Notes: generated by a model not told the origin, from the letters alone. 41,603 bases of DNA from Nitrospira sp. (GCA_019636835.1 JAHBWU010000030.1:1-41603); one strand, 5' to 3'; shown: positions 8,310 through 16,524, counted from the first letter of the stretch. Program-made: numbers and translations.

Positions 8310-9323
8310 ATGCGCCAAATCTCTAATCCCCCAAACCCATTTGAGTCGCAACATCGGGACCTGCTTGAACCAGCCGGCACAGCCAAGCTGACGCTCTATG
8401 CGGACGACAGTCGAGCGATCTTGAGCCGTAACGACAGCCCAGACTTACCTTTTCGATGGAGCGTAAATCCCTATCGAGGCTGCTTTCATGCCTGTGCCTA
8501 TTGTTACGCGCGTCCTTCGCATGAGTATTGGGGATTCGGCGCCGGAACCGATTTCGAGAGCAAGATCGTCGTGAAGAAGGATGCGCCACAGCTGCTCCGG
8601 CGCGCCTTTGACAAGCCGTCATGGCATGGAGAACTGATCGTCTTTTCTGGAAACACGGACTGTTACCAGCCGCTCGAGGCCGAGTACGGATTGACCCGTG
8701 CCTGTTTGGAGGTCTGTGCCGACTATCGGAATCCCGTCGGCATCATCACAAAAGGCGCGTTGATTCTTCGTGATCTGGATGTCTTGGCTCGGTTGCATCG
8801 AGAAGCTTCGGTACTGGTGTATTTCAGTATTCCCTTCTCTTCGGACGATATGGCGCGCAAGGTGGAGCCGCATGCGCCGTCGGTCACCAAGCGGTTTGCA
8901 GCCATGAAAGCGCTGTCCCACGCAGGCATCTCGACCGGCATTTCGATCGCACCGGTCATTCCCGGTCTGAATGAAGATGATATTCCTGAATTGCTGGATC
9001 GCGCGTTTCGAGCCGGAGCCCGTACCGCAACGTACAGCCTGTTGAGACTCTCCGGCAGTCTGGAGCAGGTGTTCTTGGAACGGATGCAGGAGGCGTTTCC
9101 GGAACGAATCGGAAAAATCACGAATCGACTCCGTGAGGTCAGGGGTGGGGCGTTAACGGAGCGCCGATTCTTCACGCGGCAGACGGGACAGGGACCTTAT
9201 TGGGAGTTGATCGAGCAGTTATTCGCTCTTGCTAAACGGAGAGCGGGATTTCCTGATGATGACATGAGCGCGATCCCTCAAACGTTTCGTCGTCCGGGCG
9301 TCGAACAGGTGTCGTTGTTTTGA
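8310..9323 (+). CDS. Radical SAM protein, PA0069/SplB-like family
   Basis: This 337-residue protein carries the iron-sulfur motif of the PA0069-type radical SAM family: Cys58, Cys62 and Cys65 in RGCFHACAYCYARPSHEY, preceded by the typical NPYRGC lead. The segments FSGNTDCYQPLE, ITKGALILRD and SIAPVIPGLNEDD are also characteristic. Members are distantly related to spore photoproduct lyase; the substrate of this group is not known to me. I chose the ATG at 8310 because the open frame further upstream runs antisense into serS and AGGA lies 7 nt before this ATG. A rhodanese gene follows after 16 bp, so the two probably form an operon. Confidence 0.88.
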   Translation: MRQISNPPNPFESQHRDLLEPAGTAKLTLYADDSRAILSRNDSPDLPFRWSVNPYRGCFHACAYCYARPSHEYWGFGAGTDFESKIVVKKDAPQLLRRAFDKPSWHGELIVFSGNTDCYQPLEAEYGLTRACLEVCADYRNPVGIITKGALILRDLDVLARLHREASVLVYFSIPFSSDDMARKVEPHAPSVTKRFAAMKALSHAGISTGISIAPVIPGLNEDDIPELLDRAFRAGARTATYSLLRLSGSLEQVFLERMQEAFPERIGKITNRLREVRGGALTERRFFTRQTGQGPYWELIEQLFALAKRRAGFPDDDMSAIPQTFRRPGVEQVSLF

Positions 9324-9339
9324 AGAGAAAAGGAAAAGT

Positions 9340-9705
9340 ATGAAACATAATCCAGGGTTCTTGCAACTTGTCGAACAGGCGAGACGACGCGTCAAGGAGT
9401 GTAGCGTGGCTGAGGTGAAGGCTCGTCTCGAGCGGGGGGACCGATTCCATTTTATCGATATTCGGGAAGATCATGAATTCGCTAAGGACCATGCTCGAGG
9501 CGCTCGACATCTTGGAAAGGGGATCATTGAGCGGGATATCGAGTCGGTGGTTCCTGATAAGCAGGACTCAGTCGTGCTCTATTGTGGTGGAGGGTATCGA
9601 TCGGCGTTGGCGGCCGATGCCTTGCAACAGATGGGCTATGGGAATGTCATCTCGATGGATGGAGGGATTCGCGCGTGGCGGGAGGCTGGATACCCGCTGG
9701 AGTGA
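9340..9705 (+). CDS. Rhodanese-like domain protein
   Basis: This 121-residue single-domain protein has the rhodanese fold. It shows FIDIREDHEFAKDHARGARHLGKG (about 38-61) and the active loop LYCGGGYRS, where Cys82 is the persulfide-forming residue, then MDGGIRAWREAGYPLE at the C terminus. Family members carry or transfer sulfane sulfur. The loop CGGGYRS fits the single-domain bacterial type. An AAAGGAAAAG stretch upstream of the ATG at 9340 is a usable ribosome site. It is probably cotranscribed with the radical SAM gene, which hints at a sulfur or redox link but does not prove it. Confidence 0.88.
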   Translation: MKHNPGFLQLVEQARRRVKECSVAEVKARLERGDRFHFIDIREDHEFAKDHARGARHLGKGIIERDIESVVPDKQDSVVLYCGGGYRSALAADALQQMGYGNVISMDGGIRAWREAGYPLE

Positions 9706-9934
9706 GGATGCTGCAAAAGCCCTCCAGCGTCGTTCTCGCATCGCTTAGAGGCTCAACGTCCAGGAGGCGAAGGCAAGGTACTTATCCGCTCGCATGTGAT
9801 CGGAGCGAGCGGTTCAAGCGAAGCTTGGTATGTACCTCCTCGCCTCTTCGCTCGCTGCGGCCTTGCCCGGTGAAAGGCGCGTCTCGGTGCGCAGGGGTTG
9901 GGCGGGTGAGACAGTGAGCTTGTTCACTCATCCT
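9706..9934. repeat. Dispersed intergenic repeat, copy 1
   Basis: This intergenic stretch shares long blocks with 10520-10645: the segment from CGTTCTCGCATCGCTTAGAG through GGCTCAAC, and the CGCCTCTTCG, CGCTGCGGCCTTGC block. Its right part (GCGCAGGGGT, TGGGCGGGTGAGA) matches copy 3 at 14374-14500. It is a mosaic of the two types, with an extra internal segment (about 9770-9835). It lies between the rhodanese and ompH 3' ends and may act as a bidirectional transcription-end hairpin. Confidence 0.7.
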
Positions 9935-9942
9935 CTAAGATC

Positions 9943-10491
9943 CTACTTGTTCGTCCGATCGAACTCCTTGATCACCTGCTCGGTGAGATCAATCGTATCT
10001 TTGCTGTAGATCACGATCTTGACGGTCTGTTCGCTTCCTTTGTCGACGACGATTGAAATCCCTCCTTTTTCCGCGACCGCTTGTGTCGCGGTGGAGATTT
10101 TCTTCATGTACTCGTCGACCAATTCCTTTTGCTTTTTCTGGAGTTCCATGTTGAATTCCTGCGCACGCTTCTGGAAGTCCTGGACCTTCGTCCGGAAGTG
10201 CCCCTCCTTGTCCTTCTTTTCCGTGTCGGTCCACTTGGGGGCTTGTTCCTTCAATTGCTTCTCAGAATTGCGAAGGTCTTCCTCATCTTTGGCAAGAAGC
10301 TTCTGCCTGGTCGAGACATATTCCTTCAGCCCTTCGAGCGCTCGCTTCCCCGCCTTGGATTTTTCTAGGACGGACTGAGGGTCCACCACCCCCATCTTAA
10401 ATTCCGCAGATTGGACGGATGTCGCCACGAATGGAACAAGCGGAGAGAGTAGTGCGGCAAAGAACAGGGTTCGCAAAGCAGGGTTACGCAT
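9943..10491 (-). CDS. OmpH/Skp-family periplasmic chaperone
   Basis: This 182-residue protein has a signal peptide (cleavage near VQSA-EF, residue 29), the GVVDPQSVLEKSKAGKRALEGLKEY start of the OmpH/Skp domain, a long charged coiled coil rich in Lys, Glu and Gln (about 50-135), and a C-terminal strand region with VVDKGSEQTVKIVIYSKDTIDLTEQVI. Skp-like proteins trimerise and hold unfolded outer-membrane proteins in the periplasm. It fits with lptD elsewhere in the window, although it is not in the usual bamA-skp-lpxD cluster. It is flanked on both sides by dispersed palindromic repeats. An AGGAGGC stretch lies upstream but about 12-17 nt before the ATG. Confidence 0.88.
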   Translation of the reverse strand: MRNPALRTLFFAALLSPLVPFVATSVQSAEFKMGVVDPQSVLEKSKAGKRALEGLKEYVSTRQKLLAKDEEDLRNSEKQLKEQAPKWTDTEKKDKEGHFRTKVQDFQKRAQEFNMELQKKQKELVDEYMKKISTATQAVAEKGGISIVVDKGSEQTVKIVIYSKDTIDLTEQVIKEFDRTNK

Positions 10492-10519
10492 ATCGTCTCT
10501 TGTGCCTCCTGACCAAATA

Positions 10520-10645
10520 GCAGGATGTTGAAAAAGTCCGCGAGCTTCGTTCTCGCATCGCTTAGAGGCTCAACATACAGAACAAAGTATGCCTCGCCTC
10601 TTCGTTCGCTGCGGCCTTGCTAGACGGCCTTTTTGAACATCCTGC
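10520..10645. repeat. Dispersed palindromic repeat, copy 2 (MITE-like)
   Basis: This 126-bp element has terminal inverted repeats: GCAGGATGTT (10520-10529) pairs with AACATCCTGC (10636-10645), and the match extends to 18 of 20 bp. The interior carries the CGTTCTCGCATCGCTTAGAG block shared with copy 1. No target-site duplication or coding capacity is evident. Size and ends suggest a small non-autonomous mobile element or a REP-like hairpin. Confidence 0.75.
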
Positions 10646-10711
10646 GGACCAGCCGTTAGTGAACCGAGGCAGAATAACCGTGCACCGAGGGTCTGTCAAG
10701 CGATCAGATGA

Positions 10712-11122
10712 CTACCACGAATCAAAACTGATCGACTCTTCCGCGATCCAGACCTCGACGCCATAGTGCCACTTGAGGCGTCGCGCGACCGCTCGCATGG
10801 CATATTCATCCGCGTGGCTTGGATCGAAGGGGTTCTTGATCTTCTGTAGCTTTTCTTTTTTGAACGGGGGGGGGAACCCTAGGTCTTTCATGGCGAGTGC
10901 CAACATGTTGAGCTGAAAGATGCGCGGCGTTTGATTCAACTCTACTAATGCGACTTCAGTCGATCGATCTGAAGAACGATGGGTTCGGAACAGTTCAACG
11001 ACCCGGCCTTTCAACTGGGAACGTTGAGATTCGGTGAGTTCGGGTAAGGCTAACTCTACCAAGAGCGCGTTGGTAGCGCCATTGAACGAGGGCATGTCGA
11101 GAAGTCTGCTTAAAAATCCCAT
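10712..11122 (-). CDS. Hypothetical protein
   Basis: I do not recognise this 136-residue soluble protein. The ATG at 11122 is chosen because GAGGA sits 5 nt upstream; an extended frame begins at a TTG at 11236 without a ribosome site. It has no signal peptide or membrane segment. Visible features are a helical middle part with SQLKGRVVELFRTHRSSD and a KKEKLQKIKNPFDPSHADEYAMRAVARRLKWHYG region near the C terminus, followed by VEVWIAEESISFDSW. A repeat element lies downstream and a serine hydrolase gene lies upstream on the same strand. Function unknown. Confidence 0.55.
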   Translation of the reverse strand: MGFLSRLLDMPSFNGATNALLVELALPELTESQRSQLKGRVVELFRTHRSSDRSTEVALVELNQTPRIFQLNMLALAMKDLGFPPPFKKEKLQKIKNPFDPSHADEYAMRAVARRLKWHYGVEVWIAEESISFDSW

Positions 11123-11282
11123 CGGAATCCTCGCTGCAAGATCGTGAAGCCGAGATGCGACAGTCTTTCTACCGGCGAAGCGGCTAAGGGTTTCGGAAGA
11201 GTGTACTGAAACCGGCGGCGGTTTTCCAGACTGCAAAAAGAGGGGGATGATGTATGAGAGCTGGTCGAAATTAGACTATTAT

Positions 11283-12668
11283 TCAGTTATTTAAAGCCAC
11301 GAGTAGTTTGTTCAGGAAGATGTCATGCTGCCAGGCTGATGCGTGCCGGCTCAGTCCTAGGCGAATCACAACCAGCTCACGTGAAGGAATGACGGTGATG
11401 AATTGGCCCGCGTGTCCTACCGCGTGGAACGCGTCTTGGGGTAACAGAGTCGCATCTCCACCGCTCGTGTATTCATCAGGTATCTCTAGCCAGAAGTGTG
11501 CGCCAAAGGCATTCCCCTGGATGCTTGATGCCGGGGTGGTCGCGTGCCGGACCCAGCCTTCCGGCAGCATGCGCTGTCCGTTCCACATGCCGTCCTGGAG
11601 ATAGAGAAGGCCGAACTTGGCCCAATCACGAGCGGTGGCATAAACATACGATGAACCGACAAACGTACCAGAGGCGTCCGGCTCAAGCACTGCGTTTTTC
11701 ATGCCGAGAGGCTGAAACAGAGCGCGATGGGGAAATGAATGATAGTCGGAGTTGCCGATCGCACGACGCATGACTCGGCTGAGAATGTTCGTTGTTCCGC
11801 TCGAATAGCTCCACTGGGAGCCTGGCTCTGCGACCAGCTTCTTGTTTGCTGCATAACTGGCCATATCCGGTGTCCGGAGCAGCATACGGGTGACATCGGC
11901 CAGCGGGTTGGTGTAGTTCTCATCGAATTCTATTCCGCTGGTCATCTGCAGGAGATGATCCACCGTAATCGCGCTTCTGCCGTTGCTCGATTCCGGCCAC
12001 TCCGGTGCCTGAACTGTGTCGGTGAGTGATAACTTCCCTTCTTTAATCAAGATACCGACCAGCGCATGGACCACGCTTTTGGTCATCGACCAGCCGAGGA
12101 GGGGCGTGTGCTGATCAAAGGGTGGTGCGTATCGTTCACCCACGATCTGACCCCGGTGGACGACGACCACTGCGCGTGTGCGGCGCAAGCGCACGGGATG
12201 GGGCTCAGAAAAAGCCCAGTCTATGGCGGAGTCCAAGAGATTCTGATCGATTGTCGCTGTAACATCAGCTTCCGAATCCGTGGTCGGCCATTGACTCTGT
12301 AACGTGTTGACGTGGTCAATCGTGGGATCGAAATGAATCAGCGGTGGTTGCTTGTAGCCTTTGAACTTCAATGTGCAACCGAGACCGGGACGATACTCCG
12401 CGGATTGTTTGATCAGTCCAAGAAAGGTTGCGGACACTGTCTGGGTCGTGCGGTCAATGGCCGCGTCGAGCGCACGCAGTATGGGCAAATCATCGACCCC
12501 GAGGTCGTTATGGAGCACATCCTCGGGAGTGCGCATGGAGACGAAGACGCCGGAGCACAAGATCTTTGCCTTATAGGCGGCCCCAATTGATATGAGCTCC
12601 CACACATAGTGCAGGACGGTGCCAACTAGTAGCAGCGCTAGAACCGTAACGGTCGCGATGATTCTCAC
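11283..12668 (-). CDS. Beta-lactamase-fold serine hydrolase (NylB/EstB-like)
   Basis: This 461-residue protein has an N-terminal membrane anchor or signal segment (about 3-28) and a C-terminal class C beta-lactamase-like domain (about 140-455). The catalytic SxxK is SMTK (Ser194, Lys197), the Tyr motif is WSYSSGTTN, and a late HAGQ replaces the KTG box. This set is typical of NylB (6-aminohexanoate-dimer hydrolase) and related esterases rather than true beta-lactamases. It probably hydrolyses small esters or amides in the periplasm; the substrate is unknown. The extended N-terminal ~120 residues before the domain are a common feature of the membrane-anchored subgroup. It looks monocistronic, so context gives no hint of function. 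Confidence 0.82.
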   Translation of the reverse strand: MRIIATVTVLALLLVGTVLHYVWELISIGAAYKAKILCSGVFVSMRTPEDVLHNDLGVDDLPILRALDAAIDRTTQTVSATFLGLIKQSAEYRPGLGCTLKFKGYKQPPLIHFDPTIDHVNTLQSQWPTTDSEADVTATIDQNLLDSAIDWAFSEPHPVRLRRTRAVVVVHRGQIVGERYAPPFDQHTPLLGWSMTKSVVHALVGILIKEGKLSLTDTVQAPEWPESSNGRSAITVDHLLQMTSGIEFDENYTNPLADVTRMLLRTPDMASYAANKKLVAEPGSQWSYSSGTTNILSRVMRRAIGNSDYHSFPHRALFQPLGMKNAVLEPDASGTFVGSSYVYATARDWAKFGLLYLQDGMWNGQRMLPEGWVRHATTPASSIQGNAFGAHFWLEIPDEYTSGGDATLLPQDAFHAVGHAGQFITVIPSRELVVIRLGLSRHASAWQHDIFLNKLLVALNN

Positions 12669-12764
12669 TGATCACCTCACCGATGAGGTACTGAGGTATA
12701 GCTTTTTAAGTATAGACCCAACCTAGGGGAAAGTTCCAGGTGATCTATGTGCCAGACCTTGGGG

Positions 12765-13004
12765 CTACTCGGAATCAGTATCCAGCGTCTTGTCATCGCG
12801 TAGGCGATATCGCTCCAAATACGCTTGAGAGACAGGGGAATCGGCGTCGTCATGAAAGATGTGGGAAACGATAAGGTCGGACGCTACATGCGGATTCTCC
12901 GGATGGAAAGTACACTCTGCTTCTTTCTCGTAATCCGGATAGTCTTGCAGATAGTCCAACCACTGCCGCTGGTCTTCCAAGTAGAAATAGTTGATCGCTT
13001 TCAC
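12765..13004 (-). CDS. Small acidic hypothetical protein
   Basis: This 79-residue protein is rich in Asp, Glu, Tyr and His, for example YLEDQRQWLDYLQDYPDYEKEAE at the N terminus and a SHIFHDDADSP stretch. I know no family for it. The start is the GTG at 13004 with AGAGG about 7-8 nt upstream. No signal peptide or membrane segment is visible. It is divergent from the moa operon, with about 80 bp between its start and the predicted moa promoter. Confidence 0.5.
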   Translation of the reverse strand: MKAINYFYLEDQRQWLDYLQDYPDYEKEAECTFHPENPHVASDLIVSHIFHDDADSPVSQAYLERYRLRDDKTLDTDSE

Positions 13005-13082
13005 GAAGGTACCTCTTCAGCAGATTAATGAACCCGAATGAGAAGCCATTGCTAAGAAGAATCTGGCTGCTCAGTCCCTTCC

Positions 13083-13112
13083 TTGACCTTCCTCTCCAAC
13101 GGCACCTATAAT
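13083..13112 (+). promoter_or_regulatory. Predicted sigma-70 promoter for the moa operon
   Basis: TTGACC (13083-13088) and a perfect TATAAT (13107-13112) are separated by 18 bp, 43 bp upstream of the moaC ATG. The short leader leaves no room for a molybdenum-cofactor riboswitch. Confidence 0.7.
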
Positions 13113-13154
13113 CCCGTTACAAGTTTTCTGCAACATACTGATTCAACGAGCAAA

Positions 13155-13649
13155 ATGGCTGAATTCACACACTTCAACGAGGCTGGTCGTGCTCGGATGG
13201 TCGATATCAGTGCTAAGGATTCGACCGAACGGCTGGCCACTGCTCAAGTTAAAGTCCTTCTGCTTCCCGAAACCCTTGAAAAGATTCAACGAGGCAAGAT
13301 TGCCAAGGGCGATGTCTTGGCGGTCGCGCAGGTCGCCGGTGTGATGGGTGCGAAGAAAACGCCGGACCTGATTCCCATGTGCCATCCAATTCTTCTCACC
13401 AGTGTTGATATCTCCTTCAAAGAGGAGCCGCAGCCCGACACAGACGGTCGCTGTTCCATCGCCATTACCGCAACGGCAAAGACGACGGGCCCTACGGGAG
13501 TCGAAATGGAAGCGATGACGGCCGTCACGGTTGCTGCCCTGACCATTTACGATATGTGCAAGTCCGTGGATCGCGGGATGAGTTTCAGCGAAGTCTTCCT
13601 GCTTTCCAAATCGGGTGGAAAATCAGGGACATACTCCAGGAAGGATTAG
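13155..13649 (+). CDS. moaC: Cyclic pyranopterin monophosphate synthase MoaC
   Basis: MoaC converts the MoaA product 3',8-cyclo-GTP to cyclic pyranopterin monophosphate, the first isolable intermediate of molybdenum cofactor synthesis. This 164-residue sequence has the family motifs: RMVDISAKDSTERLA at the N terminus, KKTPDLIPMCHPILLTSVDI with the conserved Cys-His and TxVD, and TGPTGVEMEAMTAVTVAALTIYDMCKSVD, which includes catalytic Lys and Asp. I start it at ATG 13155, where homology begins; the open frame upstream overlaps the promoter. It is first in a moaC, moaD-E, moaA operon. In Nitrospira this cofactor would serve nitrite oxidoreductase, if the genus call is right. Confidence 0.96.
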   Translation: MAEFTHFNEAGRARMVDISAKDSTERLATAQVKVLLLPETLEKIQRGKIAKGDVLAVAQVAGVMGAKKTPDLIPMCHPILLTSVDISFKEEPQPDTDGRCSIAITATAKTTGPTGVEMEAMTAVTVAALTIYDMCKSVDRGMSFSEVFLLSKSGGKSGTYSRKD

Positions 13650-13672
13650 GTTCAGGCTAAGGCTGAGGGACG

Positions 13673-14368
13673 ATGATCACAGTTCGATTGTTTGGTGTGA
13701 CGAAAATGCTGGCAGGGAATCAGGGTTCCCTGTCGGTGAATATGACCGGTGGGCGACAGGTTAGAGATCTGGTAGGACTCATCGAATCTCGCTATCCTGT
13801 GATCGGCGAACTGATTCAGAAGAAGAAGGTTCTTGTGTCGGTGAATCAGGAAATCGCGCACGACGAGACGGTCATCGGGGATCACGACGAGATTGCGTTG
13901 CTTCCGCCGTTTGCCGGAGGCACAGGGGTGGAACAGATGAACGACGATCAATTCGTCCGTGTGCAGCGGGAGAATTTCTCCATCGATCAGGAACTCGATC
14001 GCGTCCGAAGCCGGTCCAAACGAATCGGGGGGATCGCCACGTTTTTGGGTATCGCGCGCGATCGGTCTCGCGGGCGGGATGTCGATGGCATTACGTTCGA
14101 GCACTACGAAGGAATGGCGCAGAAGAAGCTGTGTGAAATTCGAGAACGGGCCTTGAGAGATTTCGATATTCTGGAGTTGCTCATCATCCACCGCTATGGA
14201 GAAATTGCGATCGGTGAAAATATTGTGCTGATCATCGCCGGTGCGGAGCACCGCGCCGACGCGTTCCGGGCCTGCAAATGGGCGATCGATGAGTTAAAGC
14301 AAATCACGCCGATCTGGAAGTTGGAACATACACCGGAAGGGGAAGTTTGGGTGGAGGAACATCCCTAG
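13673..14368 (+). CDS. Fused MoaD-MoaE, both molybdopterin synthase subunits
   Basis: Residues 1-83 are MoaD (ubiquitin-like sulfur carrier: VRLFGVTKML, then DHDEIALLPPFAGG), and about residues 88-231 are MoaE (FEHYEGMAQKKL, HRYGEIAIGENIVLIIAGAEHRADAF, CKWAIDELKQITPIWKLE). Molybdopterin synthase inserts the dithiolene sulfurs into cyclic pyranopterin monophosphate. MoaD normally needs a free C-terminal Gly-Gly that is converted to a thiocarboxylate. Here Gly82-Gly83 is internal, so the chain must be cut after it or the fused form must work differently. The mycobacterial MoaX fusion is a known parallel that is cleaved after the Gly-Gly. It lies 23 bp after moaC. Both domains look intact. Confidence 0.93.
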   Translation: MITVRLFGVTKMLAGNQGSLSVNMTGGRQVRDLVGLIESRYPVIGELIQKKKVLVSVNQEIAHDETVIGDHDEIALLPPFAGGTGVEQMNDDQFVRVQRENFSIDQELDRVRSRSKRIGGIATFLGIARDRSRGRDVDGITFEHYEGMAQKKLCEIRERALRDFDILELLIIHRYGEIAIGENIVLIIAGAEHRADAFRACKWAIDELKQITPIWKLEHTPEGEVWVEEHP

Positions 14369-14373
14369 CGGAT

Positions 14374-14500
14374 GGATGGTGAACATGGCATCCGGCTGTG
14401 TTTTCGAGAGACGCTGCCGGCTCACTGCGGCGTTGCTCGGCGACATGCGCGTCTTGGCGCGCAGGGGTGGGCGGGTGAGATGAAGGCCATTTGACCATCC
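14374..14500. repeat. Dispersed palindromic repeat, copy 3
   Basis: Ends GGATGGT (14374-14380) and ACCATCC (14494-14500) are inverted, with imperfect pairing continuing inward (GAACATGGC against GGCCATTTG). The interior shares GCGCAGGGGT and TGGGCGGGTGAGA with copy 1. It sits exactly between the moaD-E stop and the moaA start, so any transcript through the operon would carry this hairpin. Confidence 0.7.
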
Positions 14501-14514
14501 TTCATAAGAGACAG

Positions 14515-15582
14515 ATGAAAGAAGATTCCTCTCATAGTGATCTTGTGGAAGGCGTAACCGATGCGTTCGGTCGGCCGCTTGGTAGTCTGCGGCTCTCCGT
14601 CACTGATCGTTGTAACCTCCGCTGCAAGTACTGCATGCCAGAAGAGGAGTATGTCTGGCTGCCACGCGAAGATATCCTCAGCTTCGAAGAGATGGCGACG
14701 CTCGCGGGATACTTCGCTGATCTGGGAGTCGACAAGGTCAGATTGACCGGTGGCGAACCTTTGTTACGGCGGGATCTTGCGAGGTTGGTGCGATTGCTCT
14801 TACACGATCGGCGGATCACCGAAGTGGCGTTGACGACGAACGGCGTGCTCTTGGCTGAATACGCGCAGGAGCTCTATGATGCGGGGCTCAACCGGGTAAC
14901 GGTCAGCTTAGATACCCTGAGGCCGGAGCGATTTCGACGCCTGACCGGACGGGATGAATTTGCACGAGTTCTGGAAGGGATTGAATCAGTCGGGAAAACA
15001 GGCTTCACCAACTTGAAGCTCGATACGGTCGCAATTCGCGGGTTCAATGAGGATGAATTGAGCCCGTTGATCGAGTTTGCGAAACACTATCAGGCCGAAG
15101 TCCGGTTCATCGAATATATGGACGTTGGTGGAGCGAACGAGTGGACGATGGACAAGGTCCTCTCCCAGGACATGATCCTTGATGCCCTGGCTCGACGGTA
15201 CGGCCGAATCACAGCCCTTCCAGAACGGGGGGCTGCTCCCGCCCAACAATTTTGCTTGCCGGACGGCACGATCTTTGGAATTATTCCATCAACGACGATA
15301 CCGTTTTGTGCGCAGTGCGACCGCAGTCGTCTCACGGCCGACGGATTGTGGTATCTGTGCTTATACGCGGGATCGGGAGTCGACCTCCGCAAACCGCTTC
15401 GCATGAACGAGCCCTCAGACCAAATACGGGAAATCATTCGAGCGGTGTGGGCTGCTCGCCGCGATCGCGGAGCGGAGGAGCGTAAGGCGTTGGAGCGAGT
15501 TGGGCTTCGAGCCGGAGGGCTGATCGACATTGACCGGCTGCGAGAAGATCCCCATCTGGAAATGCATGCCCGTGGTGGGTGA
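14515..15582 (+). CDS. moaA: GTP 3',8-cyclase MoaA
   Basis: MoaA is the radical SAM enzyme that opens molybdenum cofactor synthesis by converting GTP to 3',8-cyclo-GTP. This 355-residue sequence has the N-terminal cluster CNLRCKYC (Cys33, 37, 40), the SAM-binding VRLTGGEPLLRRDL, and the second cluster FCAQCDRSRLTADGLWYLCLYAG (Cys-x2-Cys-x13-Cys) that binds GTP. The C terminus ends in Gly-Gly, the tail that family members need for catalysis. The open frame extends to a TTG at 14491 inside the repeat; I choose ATG 14515, with only a weak AAGAGAC ribosome site. It is separated from moaD-E by a 127-bp palindromic repeat. Confidence 0.96.
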   Translation: MKEDSSHSDLVEGVTDAFGRPLGSLRLSVTDRCNLRCKYCMPEEEYVWLPREDILSFEEMATLAGYFADLGVDKVRLTGGEPLLRRDLARLVRLLLHDRRITEVALTTNGVLLAEYAQELYDAGLNRVTVSLDTLRPERFRRLTGRDEFARVLEGIESVGKTGFTNLKLDTVAIRGFNEDELSPLIEFAKHYQAEVRFIEYMDVGGANEWTMDKVLSQDMILDALARRYGRITALPERGAAPAQQFCLPDGTIFGIIPSTTIPFCAQCDRSRLTADGLWYLCLYAGSGVDLRKPLRMNEPSDQIREIIRAVWAARRDRGAEERKALERVGLRAGGLIDIDRLREDPHLEMHARGG

Positions 15583-15618
15583 GAAACTTGTAGCTGAACT
15601 TCTCATCTTATCTGGTTG

Positions 15619-15646
15619 TTGACTCGGTGTGTGGATGTGCTATTGG
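15619..15646 (+). promoter_or_regulatory. Possible weak promoter for the Ni/Co transporter
   Basis: TTGACT (15619-15624) and TATTGG (15641-15646) are 16 bp apart, about 50 bp before the transporter ATG. The -10 box is poor, so read-through from moaA is the alternative. Confidence 0.3.
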
Positions 15647-15695
15647 TTGCGACGTGCTGGATCGTCGTTCAATGCCTCTCGTTTCCTGAGCCACC

Positions 15696-16403
15696 ATGCC
15701 TGAAACGCAATTCATGACGTTGTTAGGGGTTGGTTTCTTGCTCGGGCTACGACATGCCCTGGATACGGACCATCTTGCAGCTGTCTCGACGGTGCTTGCC
15801 GAACGGCCGTCGCTTCTGGCTTCCAGTGCCGTCGGACTCTGTTGGGGCGTCGGACATACACTCACGCTGCTGTTGATCGGATCGATTGTCCTCATCTCTG
15901 GGTTTCATATCTCTGAGGAATTTGAACTCATGGCAGAATCGGGTGTAGGGATTCTCCTGATTGTCCTGGGCACTTCCTTGGCACTGAAACTCTATCGTGA
16001 GCGGTGGCATGTGCACAGCCACCACCATGATGGAGCGCCGCATGTCCACTTCCACAGTCACCAACGACAAGACGATCATGGTCATCGGCATTGGATGGCC
16101 GATTCGATTCGTCCGCTTTGTATCGGCATGGTACACGGATTGGCCGGCTCAGCGGCGCTCATGCTGATGATTCTGACAACGACAACGGGCGTGGCTGCCG
16201 GGCTGTTGTCGATTTTCATCTTCGGCCTTGGGTCAATTATCGGCATGATGGTAATCGGCATGACGATTACCATTCCTGTGATTTGGTCACGTTCTATCAG
16301 TCGGCGCCTGTTTGTGGGAGTACAAGGTTTTGCCAGTCTTGCCAGTGTCTTGGTCGGGGTGTGGATGTTGGTAAAGCTGGTCCCTTCGGTTATTGGGCAC
16401 TGA
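15696..16403 (+). CDS. NixA/HoxN-type nickel/cobalt transporter
   Basis: This 235-residue integral membrane protein has about six membrane segments. The first carries the family signature LRHALDTDHLAAV (residues 18-30, the HX4DH metal-selectivity motif). A second conserved segment is GLCWGVGHTLTL, and a third is GMVHGLAGSAAL. Between segments 3 and 4 a cytoplasmic loop (about 106-136) is packed with His (HVHSHHHDG, HVHFHSH, HGHRHW), likely metal-binding. It should import nickel or cobalt; in Nitrospira nickel would serve urease or hydrogenase, and cobalt would serve cobalamin. It is downstream of moaA on the same strand with 113 bp between. Short UreH-like versions of this family are also this length. 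Confidence 0.88.
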   Translation: MPETQFMTLLGVGFLLGLRHALDTDHLAAVSTVLAERPSLLASSAVGLCWGVGHTLTLLLIGSIVLISGFHISEEFELMAESGVGILLIVLGTSLALKLYRERWHVHSHHHDGAPHVHFHSHQRQDDHGHRHWMADSIRPLCIGMVHGLAGSAALMLMILTTTTGVAAGLLSIFIFGLGSIIGMMVIGMTITIPVIWSRSISRRLFVGVQGFASLASVLVGVWMLVKLVPSVIGH

Positions 16404-16524
16404 AGCTGTCCGCATCTCAGGTGTGATGCGTAGGAAGGTGCATCGGGGATGGGCCTATGCTATTCTGTGCTGATTTGTGTGGAACAATGCATCGATAGGG
16501 TACGACTGCATTAAAGCGACAACC

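Noticed and set aside
11283..12668. Antibiotic-resistance beta-lactamase
   Set aside because: SMTK, YSS and HAGQ are the NylB/esterase pattern; the KTG box and YxN of true class C enzymes are absent.
13013..13154. Molybdenum-cofactor riboswitch upstream of moaC
   Set aside because: The promoter lies only 43 bp before the ATG, leaving no space for a Moco aptamer in the leader.
13652..14251. 199-aa open frame antisense to moaD-E
   Set aside because: It is a shadow of the well-conserved MoaD-MoaE fusion.
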